From contig OZ020524.1 in assembly GCA_963971425.1 (NCBI GenBank), positions 11,101,845 to 11,165,844 on the forward strand: 64,000 nt of DNA, written 5' to 3'. The DNA is from Bryoerythrophyllum caledonicum (taxonomy: Eukaryota; Streptophyta; Bryopsida; Pottiales; Pottiaceae). The notes below the pieces were generated by a model. That model worked only from the letters and a program-made list of their open reading frames with translations. It made no database searches and was not told the origin of the DNA. Of this stretch, positions 21,310-32,880 are shown piece after piece; position 1 is the stretch's first letter, and each line of letters opens with the position of its first letter. A program made the translations under genes and the position numbers.

Positions 21310-22256
21310 TTAACCCCTAAAGGACCAAGTGTCCAAAAAGGGCTTTTTGAAAGTTTGGTCACGTTCCTATGGTGTCAATTTCCAACATTCTTCTTTGAAA
21401 TTTTTACTATTGAAAGACATTACCAAGATCTTAGTGGGAAAACAATTTTTTCCTAAATTGGACATTTTATGAAAAAGTTATAGGGTTTTGAATTTTAAAT
21501 GGGGAGGGCAGGCACCTCGGGCACCTCCAAAAACTTTTGATAGGACACTCTATTGAAAGTGAGATTTTCAGAACTCGCAAGTAATATTATTTCCCTTCAT
21601 ATTGTCAAAAAAAAAATCTTGTCTTTAGTGAAAAATAGCATACCAACCCAAGTCAAACATTTTCACACATTGTCACTCATTGTCGGGCAAGGTACCAAAA
21701 AAACTTCTTCTTTTCCACATAAAACCTAGGTATCTTTATATTTTTCACTTTTTTTTTCTCCACAACAATATGTAATGTAAACCTTCTTATCAACCATTTG
21801 GATTATCAATCAAAAACATAATAAGTTCAAAAAAAAATTAATGTGTGAATTAACAAATTTCGAGCCTCCACTCCTTGCACACTTGTTTTGAATATGCTAC
21901 ACCCTGTCTCTACCTCTAAAAATTGGTGTGTAAGGATCTAACATCATGTTTAACAAGATGGTAATAGATTTAGACCTTGTGTAGTGAAATTTTTTGACAC
22001 CAAGTGAAGTCAAAGTCTGCTGATCCACTAAATGCAGGGAAGAAAATATAGTGCTTGACTTCAAACACTATAATCTTTTAATCCGTGCGGTCAAAGTTTA
22101 TGAAATTTTGTACATGTATTACTTAATAAGCCCTTATTGAGATCCTACGGTCAGAACTAAAAATCAAAGTTTTTGTCCTTCATTATTCATTGCACTAGAA
22201 TCCAACAATTTTGAAGTGTTTTTGGTGTAAAATTGTCTTGGTACCTGAGGGGTTAA
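21310..22256 (+). mobile_element. TTAA-flanked non-autonomous element, family A copy 1 (piggyBac-like)
   Basis: TTAA-CCCCTAAAGGACC at the left, ...GGTACCTGAGGGG-TTAA at the right; about 939 bp between duplications. There is no coding capacity. Internal landmarks shared with the other copies include cttgtctttagtg, ttccacataaaacctag and agtctgctgatccact. TTAA target duplication with CCC ends suggests a piggyBac-type MITE; the superfamily assignment is inference. Confidence 0.75.
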
Positions 22257-22918
22257 GCCATTTGGGGTCTCAAATAACATTGTATATAAAAAGAAATCAA
22301 TGTGTAAAAAGATGCGGAATTCGGAATGAAACTCAACAAACATTAATTCAAATTAATCTCAAAAATTTGGAAATGATGTAAAATTTAAAAGCCCAAAAAC
22401 CACTAAAGTCCATAGTGGTGTTGTAACGATATGTAGTAGTTGTTATGAGGTGGGTTGGATTTTGTGACCTCCTTTGCCATGCATAATTAACACATGCGTG
22501 ATCCAGTTCGACATCCTCTTTTGAGACTTTCAAGACAAGGCCACCAATGAGGAGCTCGCGTGGGTGGTGCAACCTAATTCCAACCACCCCAAGACTCAAT
22601 GCCGCCTTGACTATTTTTTAGTTATTGATATTTTGAGATTTTTGAGTGGTTATGGGTTGACTTCACCATTTCAAAATCTTTAAATGCATGTATATTATAA
22701 TCCCTATTAAAGGTCAATTTGTACTTGTGGGGAACAAATTGAGTTTGGACAAGTCCTAAAAATTTACATTTAAAGATTCATTTTTGAAAAATTTGGTGAG
22801 ACTAGAAATACGAGTTATATGACGTATTTAACTAAAGCTGGACTATGCACAATCCAGAAATTATGACCGTTGATCACATCTCCTGATGATCTCAGAAATC
22901 TCCAGATGATTCTAGTGA
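22257..22918. other. No supported gene
   Basis: AT-rich. One short minus-strand open stretch (22348-22599) lacks recognisable domains. Confidence 0.35.
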
Positions 22919-22984
22919 GAAAATATGCCATTATCTTGAGTTAAATTATCAGAAAATATGCCATTATCTTGAGTTAAATTATCA
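22919..22984 (+). repeat. Perfect 33-bp tandem duplication
   Basis: Two adjacent identical 33-bp units beginning gaaaatatgccattatcttg. Confidence 0.9.
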
Positions 22985-23219
22985 GCTCAACAAAGAAAAA
23001 AAACCATAATGCACTCTTCAAATGCATGTATCATACAATCCGCACGGTCAAAGCTTACAAAAAAAATTGAGTGTCTCTTTGTAGTTGTGAACGTGAAGAT
23101 CCTACAATTGTGAATAGTGAGAAATTGTTTCAATAATTAGTCTTGTGACGTCTCATCTTCAAAAGGAAGTTTGGGGTGGTTTTGGTGAAACATAGTCTCA
23201 ATCCTTTGGGGGATAATCC

Positions 23220-23430
23220 ATAAATGTCAGAAAGCAAGCACAACTGGTAGCAATAGTATTCTACATGTGTAGAATCATATTTGAATATGATAAGGTTCAG
23301 ATACTGAAATGATCTCCAAACAAAAAATGTTGAAGAATCTTCTATCAAAGGTGTAAGTCTTGCTAAGCTTTTGTATCCTATAGAATAAAATACTTGCATG
23401 TATATACGGTTCCGTAATGACAGATAAGGG
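23220..23430 (+). repeat. Dispersed repeat, copy 1
   Basis: Aligns by eye with 62990-63290: shared ordered words include ttctacatgtgtag/ttctatatgtatgg, gataaggtt, atctccaaac/acctctaggc, gaatctt and gtgtaagt/atgtaagt. No coding capacity; a diverged mobile-element remnant is likely. Confidence 0.55.
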
Positions 23431-24186
23431 TTAAGATTGGATAAATCAGTGAATACTTACAGCCTCACTTAATAACCTCACATACATTACTCCAGAATAA
23501 AGGAGAAAAAGTAGAGAGAAATAAATCGTTCATTTGAACTCCATAGTTTACAATCGTACTCTCTTGCATCCAAGAGTTACTTGTACACGTGTGTACAAGT
23601 ATTTCCACCGTGTAAGTGTACACGTTTCACCGCCTCATTGGACACACACTCCAGTGTGCACTCTCAATCAAAAACCTGATCTCCAACACAAGATCATCCT
23701 TCTCCGAAGCTGCGGCAGCCCAGGCCCCACAACTTCGACGCTGCAACGAAGAAGTGGACTGCTGCTGTTGTGACGTATGCTCACAACGGTCTTCAACGAT
23801 ACACCTGCCTGGTCATTGAAATGATCCCACCGCTTGCCGACCGACTAACTTGGCACAACCACTTCCCAAACCGTTGTCGATATTCAATGCAAGGCTCGAG
23901 TCGTTGAGAAAACCGTGCCATGGCCGCCTCAGTATCGCCGCGGTGTGAGAGTAGCATGCATCACTCGAGCATCGCCACCTTTCCAGGCAGAGCCTTCACA
24001 GGTTGCACATGATCGCCACAGCAGATGTTATCATGCTATCAGCAAACTATCCCCTGAGTTTCGCCACCTTCTTGGAAACAGGAAACGCTTGGAACCAGCC
24101 TGAAGCCATGGTCATCGCCCAGAGGTGAAGTATCATCTCCGAAGTATCGTCTAGATATGAGATGAGAGTTAAGTGAGATTTTTTAT
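23431..24186. other. Downstream flank of the GT31 gene
   Basis: GC rises toward the GT31 gene. Short ORFs on both strands have no recognisable domain. It should include the 3' UTR and polyadenylation site of the minus-strand GT31 gene. Confidence 0.4.
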
Positions 24187-25203
24187 CTAGCCACGTTTTG
24201 ATAAAACGCCGACACGTTCACCTTCGAAGTAGTTTAACACGTCCATCCAGCGCTCCGTGGTCTTCAACTGGTGTATCAAGATGGTCTCCGGCACAAGCGG
24301 ATGCGTGCACCGATCAGCCCCGGTATACGCCGGATGGTCGTAGAACAGCGGCTTCTTACTGACGCGGTTCTTGGCCTTGCCGCCCCGGGAGAGCCAGTCC
24401 CCTGTCATGCGATCCTCGGAATATCCACCAGTCTGCTCGCGCACGACGTCGCTCTCGCTAATCCATAGGACGAGATCCCAGGTGATCACATACCCCATGC
24501 CCGCCATGTAGCCCTCGTAAGGGTCCTCGTTCTCGCACGGAAGAATGTACCCGTAGTAAAGGTCGCTCCGGGGCTCTTGATAGAGCGAGTCCGCGAGGTT
24601 GGCGATGCGGACGTACGAGTCGTCGTCCACCTTCATCACGTAGTCGAACCGGACGCCCATCGCAGCAATAGTGGAGAAGAAGCGCCATGTCTTCCCCTGG
24701 TTCATGTTCTCCTCCGTATCTAGAATCACGATGTCGCGGTACTGGAGCGATTCCAGTCCGAGCTGCAGTCGCTCCGCCTGCGTCCGGGGCCGTCCCACGA
24801 TGAACCGGATGGTGACCTCCGCGGCGTGATCCTCCGACTGCACGCCGTAAGCCATGCGGATCAAGTTGCGCTGCTCGATCCGCGCCGCCGTGGAGAACAC
24901 ACCCATCAGGATGGAGAAATTCTTCGGTGAGGAGGACGACGTCGGTGAGAGTGTGTCGAAGTCATGGCTGGGGCGCATTGACTCAATCGCATTCCGCTCC
25001 TGCTGCAGCACCCAGAGACGGTTTGCGGCGGATGAGGACTCACATATGAGGCTGCGGAAGGAGGTCCGGATGAAGGGCGACCCGAGAACCAGCGTGAAGA
25101 CGACGAGCGTTGTAAGCATACTAGTGAGACCGATTGCGGCGCAGAAAGGCCGACGACCGGCCTGCTGGACGGAGACTCCTAGAATCCCCATACTTTGCTT
25201 CAT
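24187..25203 (-). CDS. GT31-family galactosyl/hexosyltransferase, type II Golgi membrane protein
   Basis: Intact single-exon 338-residue protein, the only clear host gene here. After a short basic cytosolic tail, residues about 19-42 form a single membrane anchor, then a Ser-rich stem and a catalytic domain from about residue 95. Diagnostic GT31 (beta-1,3-galactosyltransferase-like) features are FSILMGVFSTAARIEQRNLIR, the metal-binding DDD in MKVDDDSYVR (193-195), GYMAGMGYVITWDL (231-244) and EDRMTGDW (263-270). Family members add beta-1,3-linked sugars to glycoproteins or glycans in the Golgi. Acceptor and sugar cannot be read from sequence. Coding GC is much higher than in the flanks. The start is the first Met before the membrane segment. 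Confidence 0.9.
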   Translation of the reverse strand: MKQSMGILGVSVQQAGRRPFCAAIGLTSMLTTLVVFTLVLGSPFIRTSFRSLICESSSAANRLWVLQQERNAIESMRPSHDFDTLSPTSSSSPKNFSILMGVFSTAARIEQRNLIRMAYGVQSEDHAAEVTIRFIVGRPRTQAERLQLGLESLQYRDIVILDTEENMNQGKTWRFFSTIAAMGVRFDYVMKVDDDSYVRIANLADSLYQEPRSDLYYGYILPCENEDPYEGYMAGMGYVITWDLVLWISESDVVREQTGGYSEDRMTGDWLSRGGKAKNRVSKKPLFYDHPAYTGADRCTHPLVPETILIHQLKTTERWMDVLNYFEGERVGVLSKRG

Positions 25204-25620
25204 CAGTAACCCCTAAGAAACTCGCAAACTCCCCAAACTACCTTGAAAGAAATGCCAAAATGCGAAAACCAAGCGGCGGAACACAGACTGATAGAGACTG
25301 GAACACACTGGAACTCAGACTGATAGAAACCGGAACTCAGACTGATAGAAACTGCACGGCTTCGATTGATCGAGAACCCAATGACCAGAAACTAGTGATG
25401 ATCTGCCGCACGGACTGGGAGTAACTGGTATAATGGATGTAGGATATTGCAGGCAGCCGAGCACCACATGATCTGAGTGTGCCAGTACGATCTGAGGAGA
25501 CAGCACCAATTGTACTGATGGATCTGGGATGTTAATTTGTACTGAAAGGTACCGCTCGAGCTTTCTCACTATATAGTGACAGTAGTACTAGTTCCCATGA
25601 TCGCTGCGACGAAATTAATT
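25204..25620 (-). promoter_or_regulatory. Upstream region of the GT31 gene with short tandem repeats
   Basis: About 80-150 bp upstream of the start codon (25286-25354) the word actgatagaaac with ggaactcag repeats about three times at ~22-bp spacing. It could be 5' UTR or promoter; no TATA box is assigned. Confidence 0.4.
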
Positions 25621-26038
25621 GTCTGCAGACAGTGATGGCCGGAGCGGTAGGGCTCCGACCAACTCGGCAAATTGGCCGCTGTTGGAGACCAGGGTGGATC
25701 GAAGAATAAGCTACACGACAACCGGACGCGTCTCTTGCACTGGCGTATCTCCTCTCCGGGGAGTCAACAGGTGTACGGGTAGTCAACTTGCCCGGGCAGG
25801 TCGAACGCTATTTCCTTGACTTTAACTCCTCTGCTACGTTTATTTTTTCGCGTGAACAAACGAGTGCCCATTCCATTCAAAGTCGGCTAGAGAAGTAAAA
25901 CAGGGAGAATTTTAATTGTATATTCTCACTATTCTACTTTTTTGAACTTGTACTGGCTTGAAACCCCAGAACCAGGGACCTCATGATTTAATGTTGACGG
26001 ATGTCACTGTAGGGTGGGACAGGATAGGCCTCTTTTTT

Positions 26039-26069
<31 letters not shown>

Positions 26070-26834
26070 TGTTTCAGGGTCCATAAGCTTTTTTTGGGGA
26101 AAATTTGGGTCAAATTTAGGGCCTACAACCCCAAGTTATCCACTTCGGGGCCACCTTGGTCTAAATAGGGCCCCCCACCAACATAAAAATAGGGGTTGAG
26201 TTTTTGTCCACACCCCTTTCCATACCATCTGTCTACATGGTTCAAAGAGATCCCCATACTAGCCTTGGTTTGGGATTGAAGGGCTCCACTATCACATGCC
26301 TCCATTGAGAAGATGTTATATTAAAGAACCAATTTTGAACTTGATAGTTATTATTGTGACCTTCAATATCACATACATGAGGATATGCTTTGGATTTGGA
26401 ATGTAGTGATATTGTAGTAGGTAACATAAAAGAGTGTCCTACCAAATACCACAACTTTTTCTTTTTGGATTTTCTTTTACCTTTTTGAGTGGCGGAGCCG
26501 AACGGAACAAAACAGTGCCCTTTCCATTCAAAGTCGGCTTGTTCTCAACACCACAGAGACGTAAAACATGGGGCGAAGTACCCCACTTTTGTACGTGTAC
26601 ATAATTAATTCAAAATGGGGGTTTGTCAAAACTTTGATAATTTTAGGAGAGTTGTCCGAAATAAATAAGAGAATTCAATTCACAATTGTCTCGACGTGTG
26701 AAAATTATAGGTGGAGTTGTTGAAATTGAAAAAAATTAAGCAAGAAGAAAAGATAATAAAACTCTAAAATTTGTATAATTTTAAAAAACAACGAGATCAC
26801 CCTTTTTTAAATGAGTACAGTTTAAAATTATCTA
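25621..26834. other. Spacer with poly-T tract and a short direct repeat
   Basis: A poly-T run of about 26 (near 26045-26070). A ~35-bp segment (agtgccc-t/a-ttccattcaaagtcggct) occurs at about 25860-25890 and 26510-26540, flanking ~640 bp that may be an insertion. No gene supported. Confidence 0.4.
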
Positions 26835-27785
26835 TAAACCCCTAAGGTACCATGACAGTTTTACACCAAAAACACTTCAAAATTGTTGGATTCTAGTGCA
26901 ATGAACAAAGAAGGAAATACAAACTTTGATTTCTAGTTTTGACCGTAGGATCTCAATTAAGACTTATTAAGTAATGTGTTAACAAAATTTCATAAACTTT
27001 GACCGCACGGATTGAAAGATTATAGTGTCTGAAGTTAAGCAAATGGTTCATTTTCTTCCCTGCGTTCACTGGATCAGCAGACTTTGACTTCATTTGGTGT
27101 CAAATTTTTGCACTACACAAGGTCTAAATCCGTTACCATCTTGTTGAGCATGATGTTAGTTCCTTACACACCAATTTTTAGAGGTAGAGGACGAGTGTAG
27201 CATATTCAAAACAGCTGTGCAAGGAGTGGAGGTTCAAAATTTGTTAATTCTCACTTCAGTTTTTTGTGAACTTGATATGTTTTAGATTGATAATCCGAAT
27301 GGTCAATAAGAAGGTTTACACCACATATTTTTGTGGAAAAAATAAAAAGTGAAAAATAAAAAGATATCTAGGTTTTATGTGGAAAAGAAGAAGTTTTTTT
27401 GGTACCTTGCCCGACAATGAGTGACAATGTGTGAAAATGATTGACTTGAGTTGGTATGCTATTTTTCACTAAAGACAAGAACTTTTTTTTGACAGCATGA
27501 AGGGAAATAATATTACTTGTGAATACTGAAAACCTCACATTCATTAGTGTCCTAACAAAAGTTTTTGGAGGTGCCCAAGGTGCCCGCTCTCCCCATTTTA
27601 AATTCAAAACCCTATAACTTTTTCATCAAATGTCCAATTTAGGGGAAAATTGTTTTCCCACTAAGGTCTTGGTAATGCCTTTCTATGGTAAAATTTTCAA
27701 AGAGGAATGTTGGAAATTGACACCATAGGAACCCGACTGAACTTTCAAAAAGCCCATTTTTGACACTTGGTCCTTTAGGGGTTAA
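26835..27785 (-). mobile_element. TTAA-flanked family A element, copy 2 (inverted)
   Basis: Reverse orientation to copy 1: begins TAAA-CCCCTAAGGTACC and ends ...GGTCCTTTAGGGG-TTAA. About 943 bp, non-coding, with the same internal words in reverse complement. The left target duplication has decayed to TAAA. Confidence 0.75.
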
Positions 27786-28155
27786 AACATAAAAGCGGAA
27801 GTGAACATTCACATGACTGAAGTCCATGTCTAACTATCACTGACAAAACACATACCCAAGCTTCACTGACTAAACACCAAGATTGACCTCAAGTTTAGCA
27901 GATGTGCACTTTACTTTTCACCACACCTACAGTACCAGTACTTTCGAGATCAAGTTGCCCAAAAATTGCCGCAAAGTTGCTCAGTTTAAAAATATTATCA
28001 GTTTAACATCCTGAATAAATTAAAAATAAAATAAATTTAACATCCTGAATATGTGCCGAACAGGTGTGTGGAAAAATAAGTCGGCAGTTGAGTGCCGAAA
28101 GCGACTACAGCGTACGGTAACACACAAAGAAGTAATATACGGGGAGAAGTAAAAC
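27786..28155. other. Spacer upstream of the ClpP fragment
   Basis: AT-rich, with a small duplicated word (aatttaacatcctgaat) at about 28000-28050. No gene. Confidence 0.35.
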
Positions 28156-28490
28156 ATGGAGAACGATTTGATGGTGGCCGGTTTCTCGGCCGACTTGATC
28201 ATCAGCCAGATGTTACGCCTGGACGCGCATGATCCGACCAAGGACATCAAACTGTTCATCAACTCGCTTGGTGGCTCGATGACAGCAGGCATGGAGATTT
28301 ACGACGCCATGAAGCTCTGCAAGGCGGACCGTGTGCTTCGGCCTGGCGGCGTCCATGGGCGCGTTCCTGCTCGCGGCGGGGTCCAAGGGGAAGCGGTATC
28401 GCGCGCGTGATGATCCACCAGCCGCTCGGAGGCGCGGGAATCCTGGCCTTGGAGGAACGAGCTCGAGAATTGCATGTTCGGAAACCTAGT
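28156..28490 (+). pseudogene. ClpP-like serine protease fragment (broken)
   Basis: ClpP is the proteolytic subunit of the Clp protease. From ATG at 28156 the frame gives the conserved strand [20 protein letters not shown] and [16 protein letters not shown]. After a shift the active-site Ser block [14 protein letters not shown] follows (28340-28380), then another shift leads to the His block MIHQPLGGAG (28410-28440). The remainder of ClpP, including the Asp region, is missing. Two frameshifts in about 60 bp plus truncation make it a pseudogene. High GC against AT-rich surroundings suggests a recent host-gene duplicate. No introns are visible, so a retrocopy is possible. Confidence 0.75.
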
Positions 28491-28984
28491 TAGGGTTTTA
28501 TGTGGGGATTGAGAACGCCAGGCAGGTAGCCTTCACACCCTTGCGAGGAGGGAGGACAACGTCACTCTGGTGCTTCAATTTTGTGATGATGCTCAACATT
28601 GTATGTCTGGCAGCAAGCTCTGGGACATGGACTTCCGGGAGCCGTGCAACATGGTCAGCTTGCAGTGGCGCAAGCAGCCCACGACCTTCACCTGCCTGCT
28701 TAAAACCCGCATGTACACAGCTTAATGTACTCGAACATCGTTGGGCTGCGGAGCTGCTCCCAGTGGTCATGCTCCATAAGTTCGCTCATGCTCTGATCCC
28801 TGCATGTTCCTTTGTTTTTGCCTGCTTGCCTGCATGTGACCGCCATGAGCTGGCGAAGCGGAGGGAGCAGGAGCGCGTGATTTTCTTACTGCAGAATCAG
28901 GTGTACTCTGTGAACTCAACTTAGGGTTCCTGCAGAGTGCATGGGAGAACTTGCTGGACAATCCTCTCAATCAGAAGTGAAATA
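28491..28984. other. GC-moderate flank of the ClpP fragment
   Basis: A 140-codon open stretch (28502-28924) is rich in Cys/Ser/Ala with no recognised domain; not supported as a gene. It may be non-coding sequence copied with the ClpP fragment. Confidence 0.3.
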
Positions 28985-30265
28985 AGTATAAGATATGAAC
29001 AATACGATTCCACAGTACACTGCTGCCAACTTTGACACTCTCCTGAGAGCTGGAAAATTGTCATTTTACCATGAAATTTTTGGCACAAGAGCATTTCTAT
29101 GTTGAGCATTTCTATGTTGACAACACGTGTGTCAAATTTCAAGGCCAGAAGATGAATACAAAGAAAGATATTCAAAATCTACCAAGATGTGTAGTTGTGA
29201 GCCATTCACAACTCCCAACTTTGACACCCTCCCTAGGGCTGGTTTGTTTTTAAACTACCGTGAAATTTTTGGCACAAGATCATCTCTATGTTTATAACAA
29301 GTGTGCCAAATTCCAAGGCCATTTGATGAATACAAAAAAAGATATTTAAGATTGTTTTTCATAGCTACATATGTTGGTAGATTTTGAAGATGGTTATTTG
29401 TATTCATCTTCTAGCCTTGAATTTTGGCACACATGTTATCAACATGAAGGTGATCTTGTGCCAAAAATTTCATGGTCAACTAATACTTTTTTAGACCGAG
29501 GGAGGGTGCGAAAGTTGGCAATAGTGAAATGGTTTCCCTGATTATTTCTCACAACTACACATGTTGGTAGATTTAGATTTGTTTCTTTTCTTTTGTCGAT
29601 CTTTTGGACTTGAAATTAAACACACATATTGTTGACATAGAGATGGTCTTATGCCCAAAATCTCATGGGAAAAACAAAAATTGAATCCTTGGGAGGATGT
29701 CAAAGTTGGCAGCAGTGAAATGTTTCTCACAACTATATATGTTGGTAGGTTTCAAAAATCTTTTGATACATAATATTTTAGCCTTCAAATTTGGCACACA
29801 TGTAATCAACATAAAGATAATAACATGACAAAAATTTCATGGGCAAAAACAAAAAATTCAATCCTTGCGAGGGTGTCAAAGTTGGCCATGAATGAAATGT
29901 TTCTCATAGCTACACATGTTGCTAGATTTTGAAATATTGATTTTTTGTGGATCTTTTGGACTTGAATTTTTTCATACATGAAATCAACATAGAGATGGTC
30001 TCATGCTAAAAAATCCATGGGAAAAAAATGCTTTCAATCCTTGGGAGGGTGTCAAAGTTGGGAGCTATGAAATTTTTCTCATAGCTACATATGTTGGCAA
30101 ATTTTGAATATCTTTATTTGTATTCATCTTTTGGACTTGAAATTTGGTTCAGATGTTGTCAACATAGAAATGATCTTGTGCCCAAACTTTCATGGTAAAT
30201 TGACAAATTTTCAGCCCTCGGGAGGTTGTCAAAGTTGGCAACAGTGTAGTGTGGAAAGGTATTGT
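28985..30265. repeat. ~178-bp tandem repeat array that switches orientation
   Basis: About seven degenerate units share agctacatatgttggtag, tattcatcttttggacttgaa, ttggcacacatgt, gatcttgtgcc and gggagggtgtcaaagttggca. The first two units (to about 29350) are in reverse complement to the rest. Anchor words fall near 29359, 29548, 29726, 29902 and 30078, spacings of about 176-190 bp. Satellite-like and non-coding. Confidence 0.75.
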
Positions 30266-30869
30266 CTATATCTTAGCTGCCGGAGAATGTTCTGTACATA
30301 AGTATTAAATTTTTGTGCATGGATTCAATCTGAAAAGGTTTGGTATCATGCCTTAGTTTTTTGGGATCACGAATTTTGGCACCTTTATACTACAGATTGA
30401 ACATGAAGAAATTGGTACAAAAATCTAGTATCAAACGTAAGTAGTGTAGAATGTACTAGCTCACCAGTGCATTGGTTGTTGATCATTGGATGCATAGTCT
30501 AGCTAGGTGAGGTTATCATCATTCTCACCCGAGGTATAAATCAATATAGAATCCTTGGATTTGTGGGACTTCTATATTTATATAGCTGATTGTTATTATT
30601 TTCTTTATTGTTACTCTTTTGCTTAATGCACGGTTTAGTCATATGAGGGAACCATTGTTTTGTAGATAGCAATGTATGGAAGAGTGGAAGTTTTGTTTTC
30701 GAAGGATCTTAATTTTAAGATTCTCATGGTCTCCCTTACTCATTCCATCAGCCAAAAACATGCACATCCAAGGAAATGAAAAAAGCAAGTTTAGATTTAA
30801 AATACAGAAAGAAAGAGAGTTGCTACGCTACCCCATTAGGGACAACGAGTCAAAATACTAGTAATTAAA
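30266..30869. other. No supported gene
   Basis: AT-rich; only short ORFs without domains. Confidence 0.35.
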
Positions 30870-31140
30870 GTAAGCCCCCCATAACCAACCAAAATCCATA
30901 GCCAACGCCTGTAAACTTGGGGTATATCCAACCCTCTTCCATCCCATTACCACCAACTCAGTTCCAAATGGAGGTTTGCTATTAGTCAAGACCCTTACTA
31001 ATTCAATTTTCATCGGAAAAATATGAAATCACTTGGGTTGGATTTGTAATTCTATTGGCTATCACTGAAAAATTAACAGTATAATTATCTCCCTCTCCGT
31101 ACATGCTCATTCCTTAACTTGTCGGTTTTAGGGGGCTTAC
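30870..31140. mobile_element. Candidate MITE with 10-bp terminal inverted repeats
   Basis: GTAAGCCCCC (30870-30879) and GGGGGCTTAC (31131-31140) are perfect inverted repeats bounding 271 bp of non-coding DNA. No target duplication is certain. Confidence 0.4.
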
Positions 31141-31440
31141 CTTGATAGTAACCAACCGACGGAGCCTCCGTCGGCGGCGTCGGAGGTGGGGCACTTTGGC
31201 ATCCCCGACGGAGGCATGTGCGGCGTCGGAGCCTGCGACGTCAGAGGTGGGGCCCGCCATGTGTTGTGGAGGTCCCGCACGGTTAATGGAGGATATTCCT
31301 CAACCAGCATTATCCCACTTGGGCACTTTGGCATCCCGCTGCTCGCCACAGTCAGTGGCCTTTCATACACGTCTTCCGGGAATATGCTCCGCTTGTTTAT
31401 CTGAGATTGCTCAGTTGCTGCGACTCTATTTATCCGCCCA
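31141..31440. repeat. GC-rich palindrome and short direct repeats
   Basis: CCGACGGAG-C-CTCCGTCGG (31156-31174) is a near-perfect palindrome. gtcggcgtcggag-like words and two copies of gggcactttggcatccc (near 31188 and 31318) follow. No gene supported. Confidence 0.45.
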
Positions 31441-31472
31441 GTTTTATTTATTGATTGATTTATTTATTTATT

Positions 31473-31503
<31 letters not shown>

Positions 31504-31520
31504 TGTTTATTTATTTATTT
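31441..31520 (+). repeat. (TTTA)n microsatellite
   Basis: Near-perfect ttta/attt repeats over about 75 bp. Confidence 0.95.
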
Positions 31521-31632
31521 ACTCAGGAACAAATTAAACCGAAATTAAATGGCAGAAAAGTAACCAGAAAACTAAAGGGGAGTGCACGCTACGTGTGGCC
31601 GTTCAGAAAACCAAGACTCACAAATTAACTAA

Positions 31633-32083
31633 GAGCATCTCCGTCGGGGCACGAGGCCTCAACAGATTTGCCTAGATAGCGTTCGAAGCTAAAAAAAGTT
31701 CACCACGGGCACTAGGTCTGCATCTTGTTTTGCCGAGCTAGCGCTCAAAAGGCTCTTGAACGCCAAATCTTGATGATTTGCCGGGTCAACGCCATTCTTT
31801 GGCATCCGGGGTGACCACCCACATGGCATTCCATGAGTGGTGACTCATTGTGAGTGATGCGACGTCAAGCTCCACTCTTTGGGAACTTAGAATGTCAATG
31901 GAAACATGAATTGGAAGCTCGGAAGGTCTTCTTTGAAAGTCACTCATGCCAACCGGTCTTGCGCTTCTTTGGTTGACCTCAATCCGTGGTGGATTTTTTT
32001 CCACCATGCTCTATTCCATGCGTGCTCCTCCTAGGCATTCTCCGCCTTGGCGTGGAATTTTTCCTACTAGGGTGGAGATGCTC
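31633..32083. mobile_element. Tourist-like (PIF/Harbinger-type) MITE
   Basis: Termini GAGCATCTCC (31633) and GGAGATGCTC (ending 32083) are 10-bp perfect inverted repeats. TAA trinucleotides flank both sides (31630-31632, 32084-32086), the 3-bp duplication expected of PIF/Harbinger elements. 451 bp, no coding capacity. Confidence 0.6.
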
Positions 32084-32637
32084 TAAAGCCTTCTAGCATA
32101 AGTCATACACTCGCCTTGATGTTTGCAAAAAGCCTCAAAACTACACCAACTAGAATTGAATTTGGTAAGCGTTGTAGCCGTGCTATGTTGGCCGTGGCAA
32201 CTTTGCTCCAAGCGATGCAGCCGTAGTCAATAAGTCCTTGTCGAATGACATTTTGAATTATGACTTCCGAAAGAGTTAATTAGACATCAGATCATCGCGT
32301 GCAATCCACAACGTCCAGAGAATCATCTCACGAAGAAAAAGTAGATCCAACTAAGGCCTTTGAACTTCCGTAGGAGACAGGTTGCAAAGAGGATATTTTT
32401 AACAAAGGTTGCTTAGACGACATTTTGAGGATGATTATCGCTATAAATGGTCGTTTTTTATCCAATTCTTTTTGTAGAGAGTTCATTGAATGTATAAGTA
32501 TTAGGTGCTATTGCAACTTGCTTCATTGAGGTAATCATATTATATCTAAAGAAGAAAAAGTTTGTAACATGGATATCTATGTAGACTAGGTGTACTTGAA
32601 AAACTCTTGTTCTAGCTCTAAATCTGAATTCAAGTCA
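32084..32637. other. No supported gene
   Basis: Mixed-composition DNA with no convincing frame or repeat. Confidence 0.35.
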
Positions 32638-32880
32638 TTAACCCCTAAAGGCGCAAGGCATCTTCACACCAAAAACACTTCAATACTGCTTGTTTTAATG
32701 CAATGAGTATTGAGGTAATCAAAACCTTTTATTTTTGTATCTAACCCTATGATCTAAATTATGCTTATTTGATACCGTCTTCACAAAATTTCATAAACTT
32801 TGACCACACGAGTTAAAATATTATAGTGTTTGAAGTAGATGAAACCATTCTTTTTCTTCCATGTGTCAGGTTCGGCGCAT
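32638..32880 (-). mobile_element. TTAA family A fragment (one end only)
   Basis: TTAA-CCCCTAAAGG at 32638, then words shared with copy 2 (cacaccaaaaacacttcaa, cataaactttgaccacacg, tatagtgtttgaagt). Homology stops near 32870, so the other end is lost. Confidence 0.6.

Noticed and set aside
23534-24103. Plus-strand ORFs beside GT31 as genes
   Set aside because: Short, no domains, probably flank or 3' UTR antisense.
28502-28924. 140-codon open frame as a gene
   Set aside because: No domain, biased Cys/Ser composition, overlaps a minus-strand open frame of equal quality.
28985-30265. CRISPR-like array
   Set aside because: Units are ~178 bp, contiguous and degenerate, without spacers; eukaryotic context.
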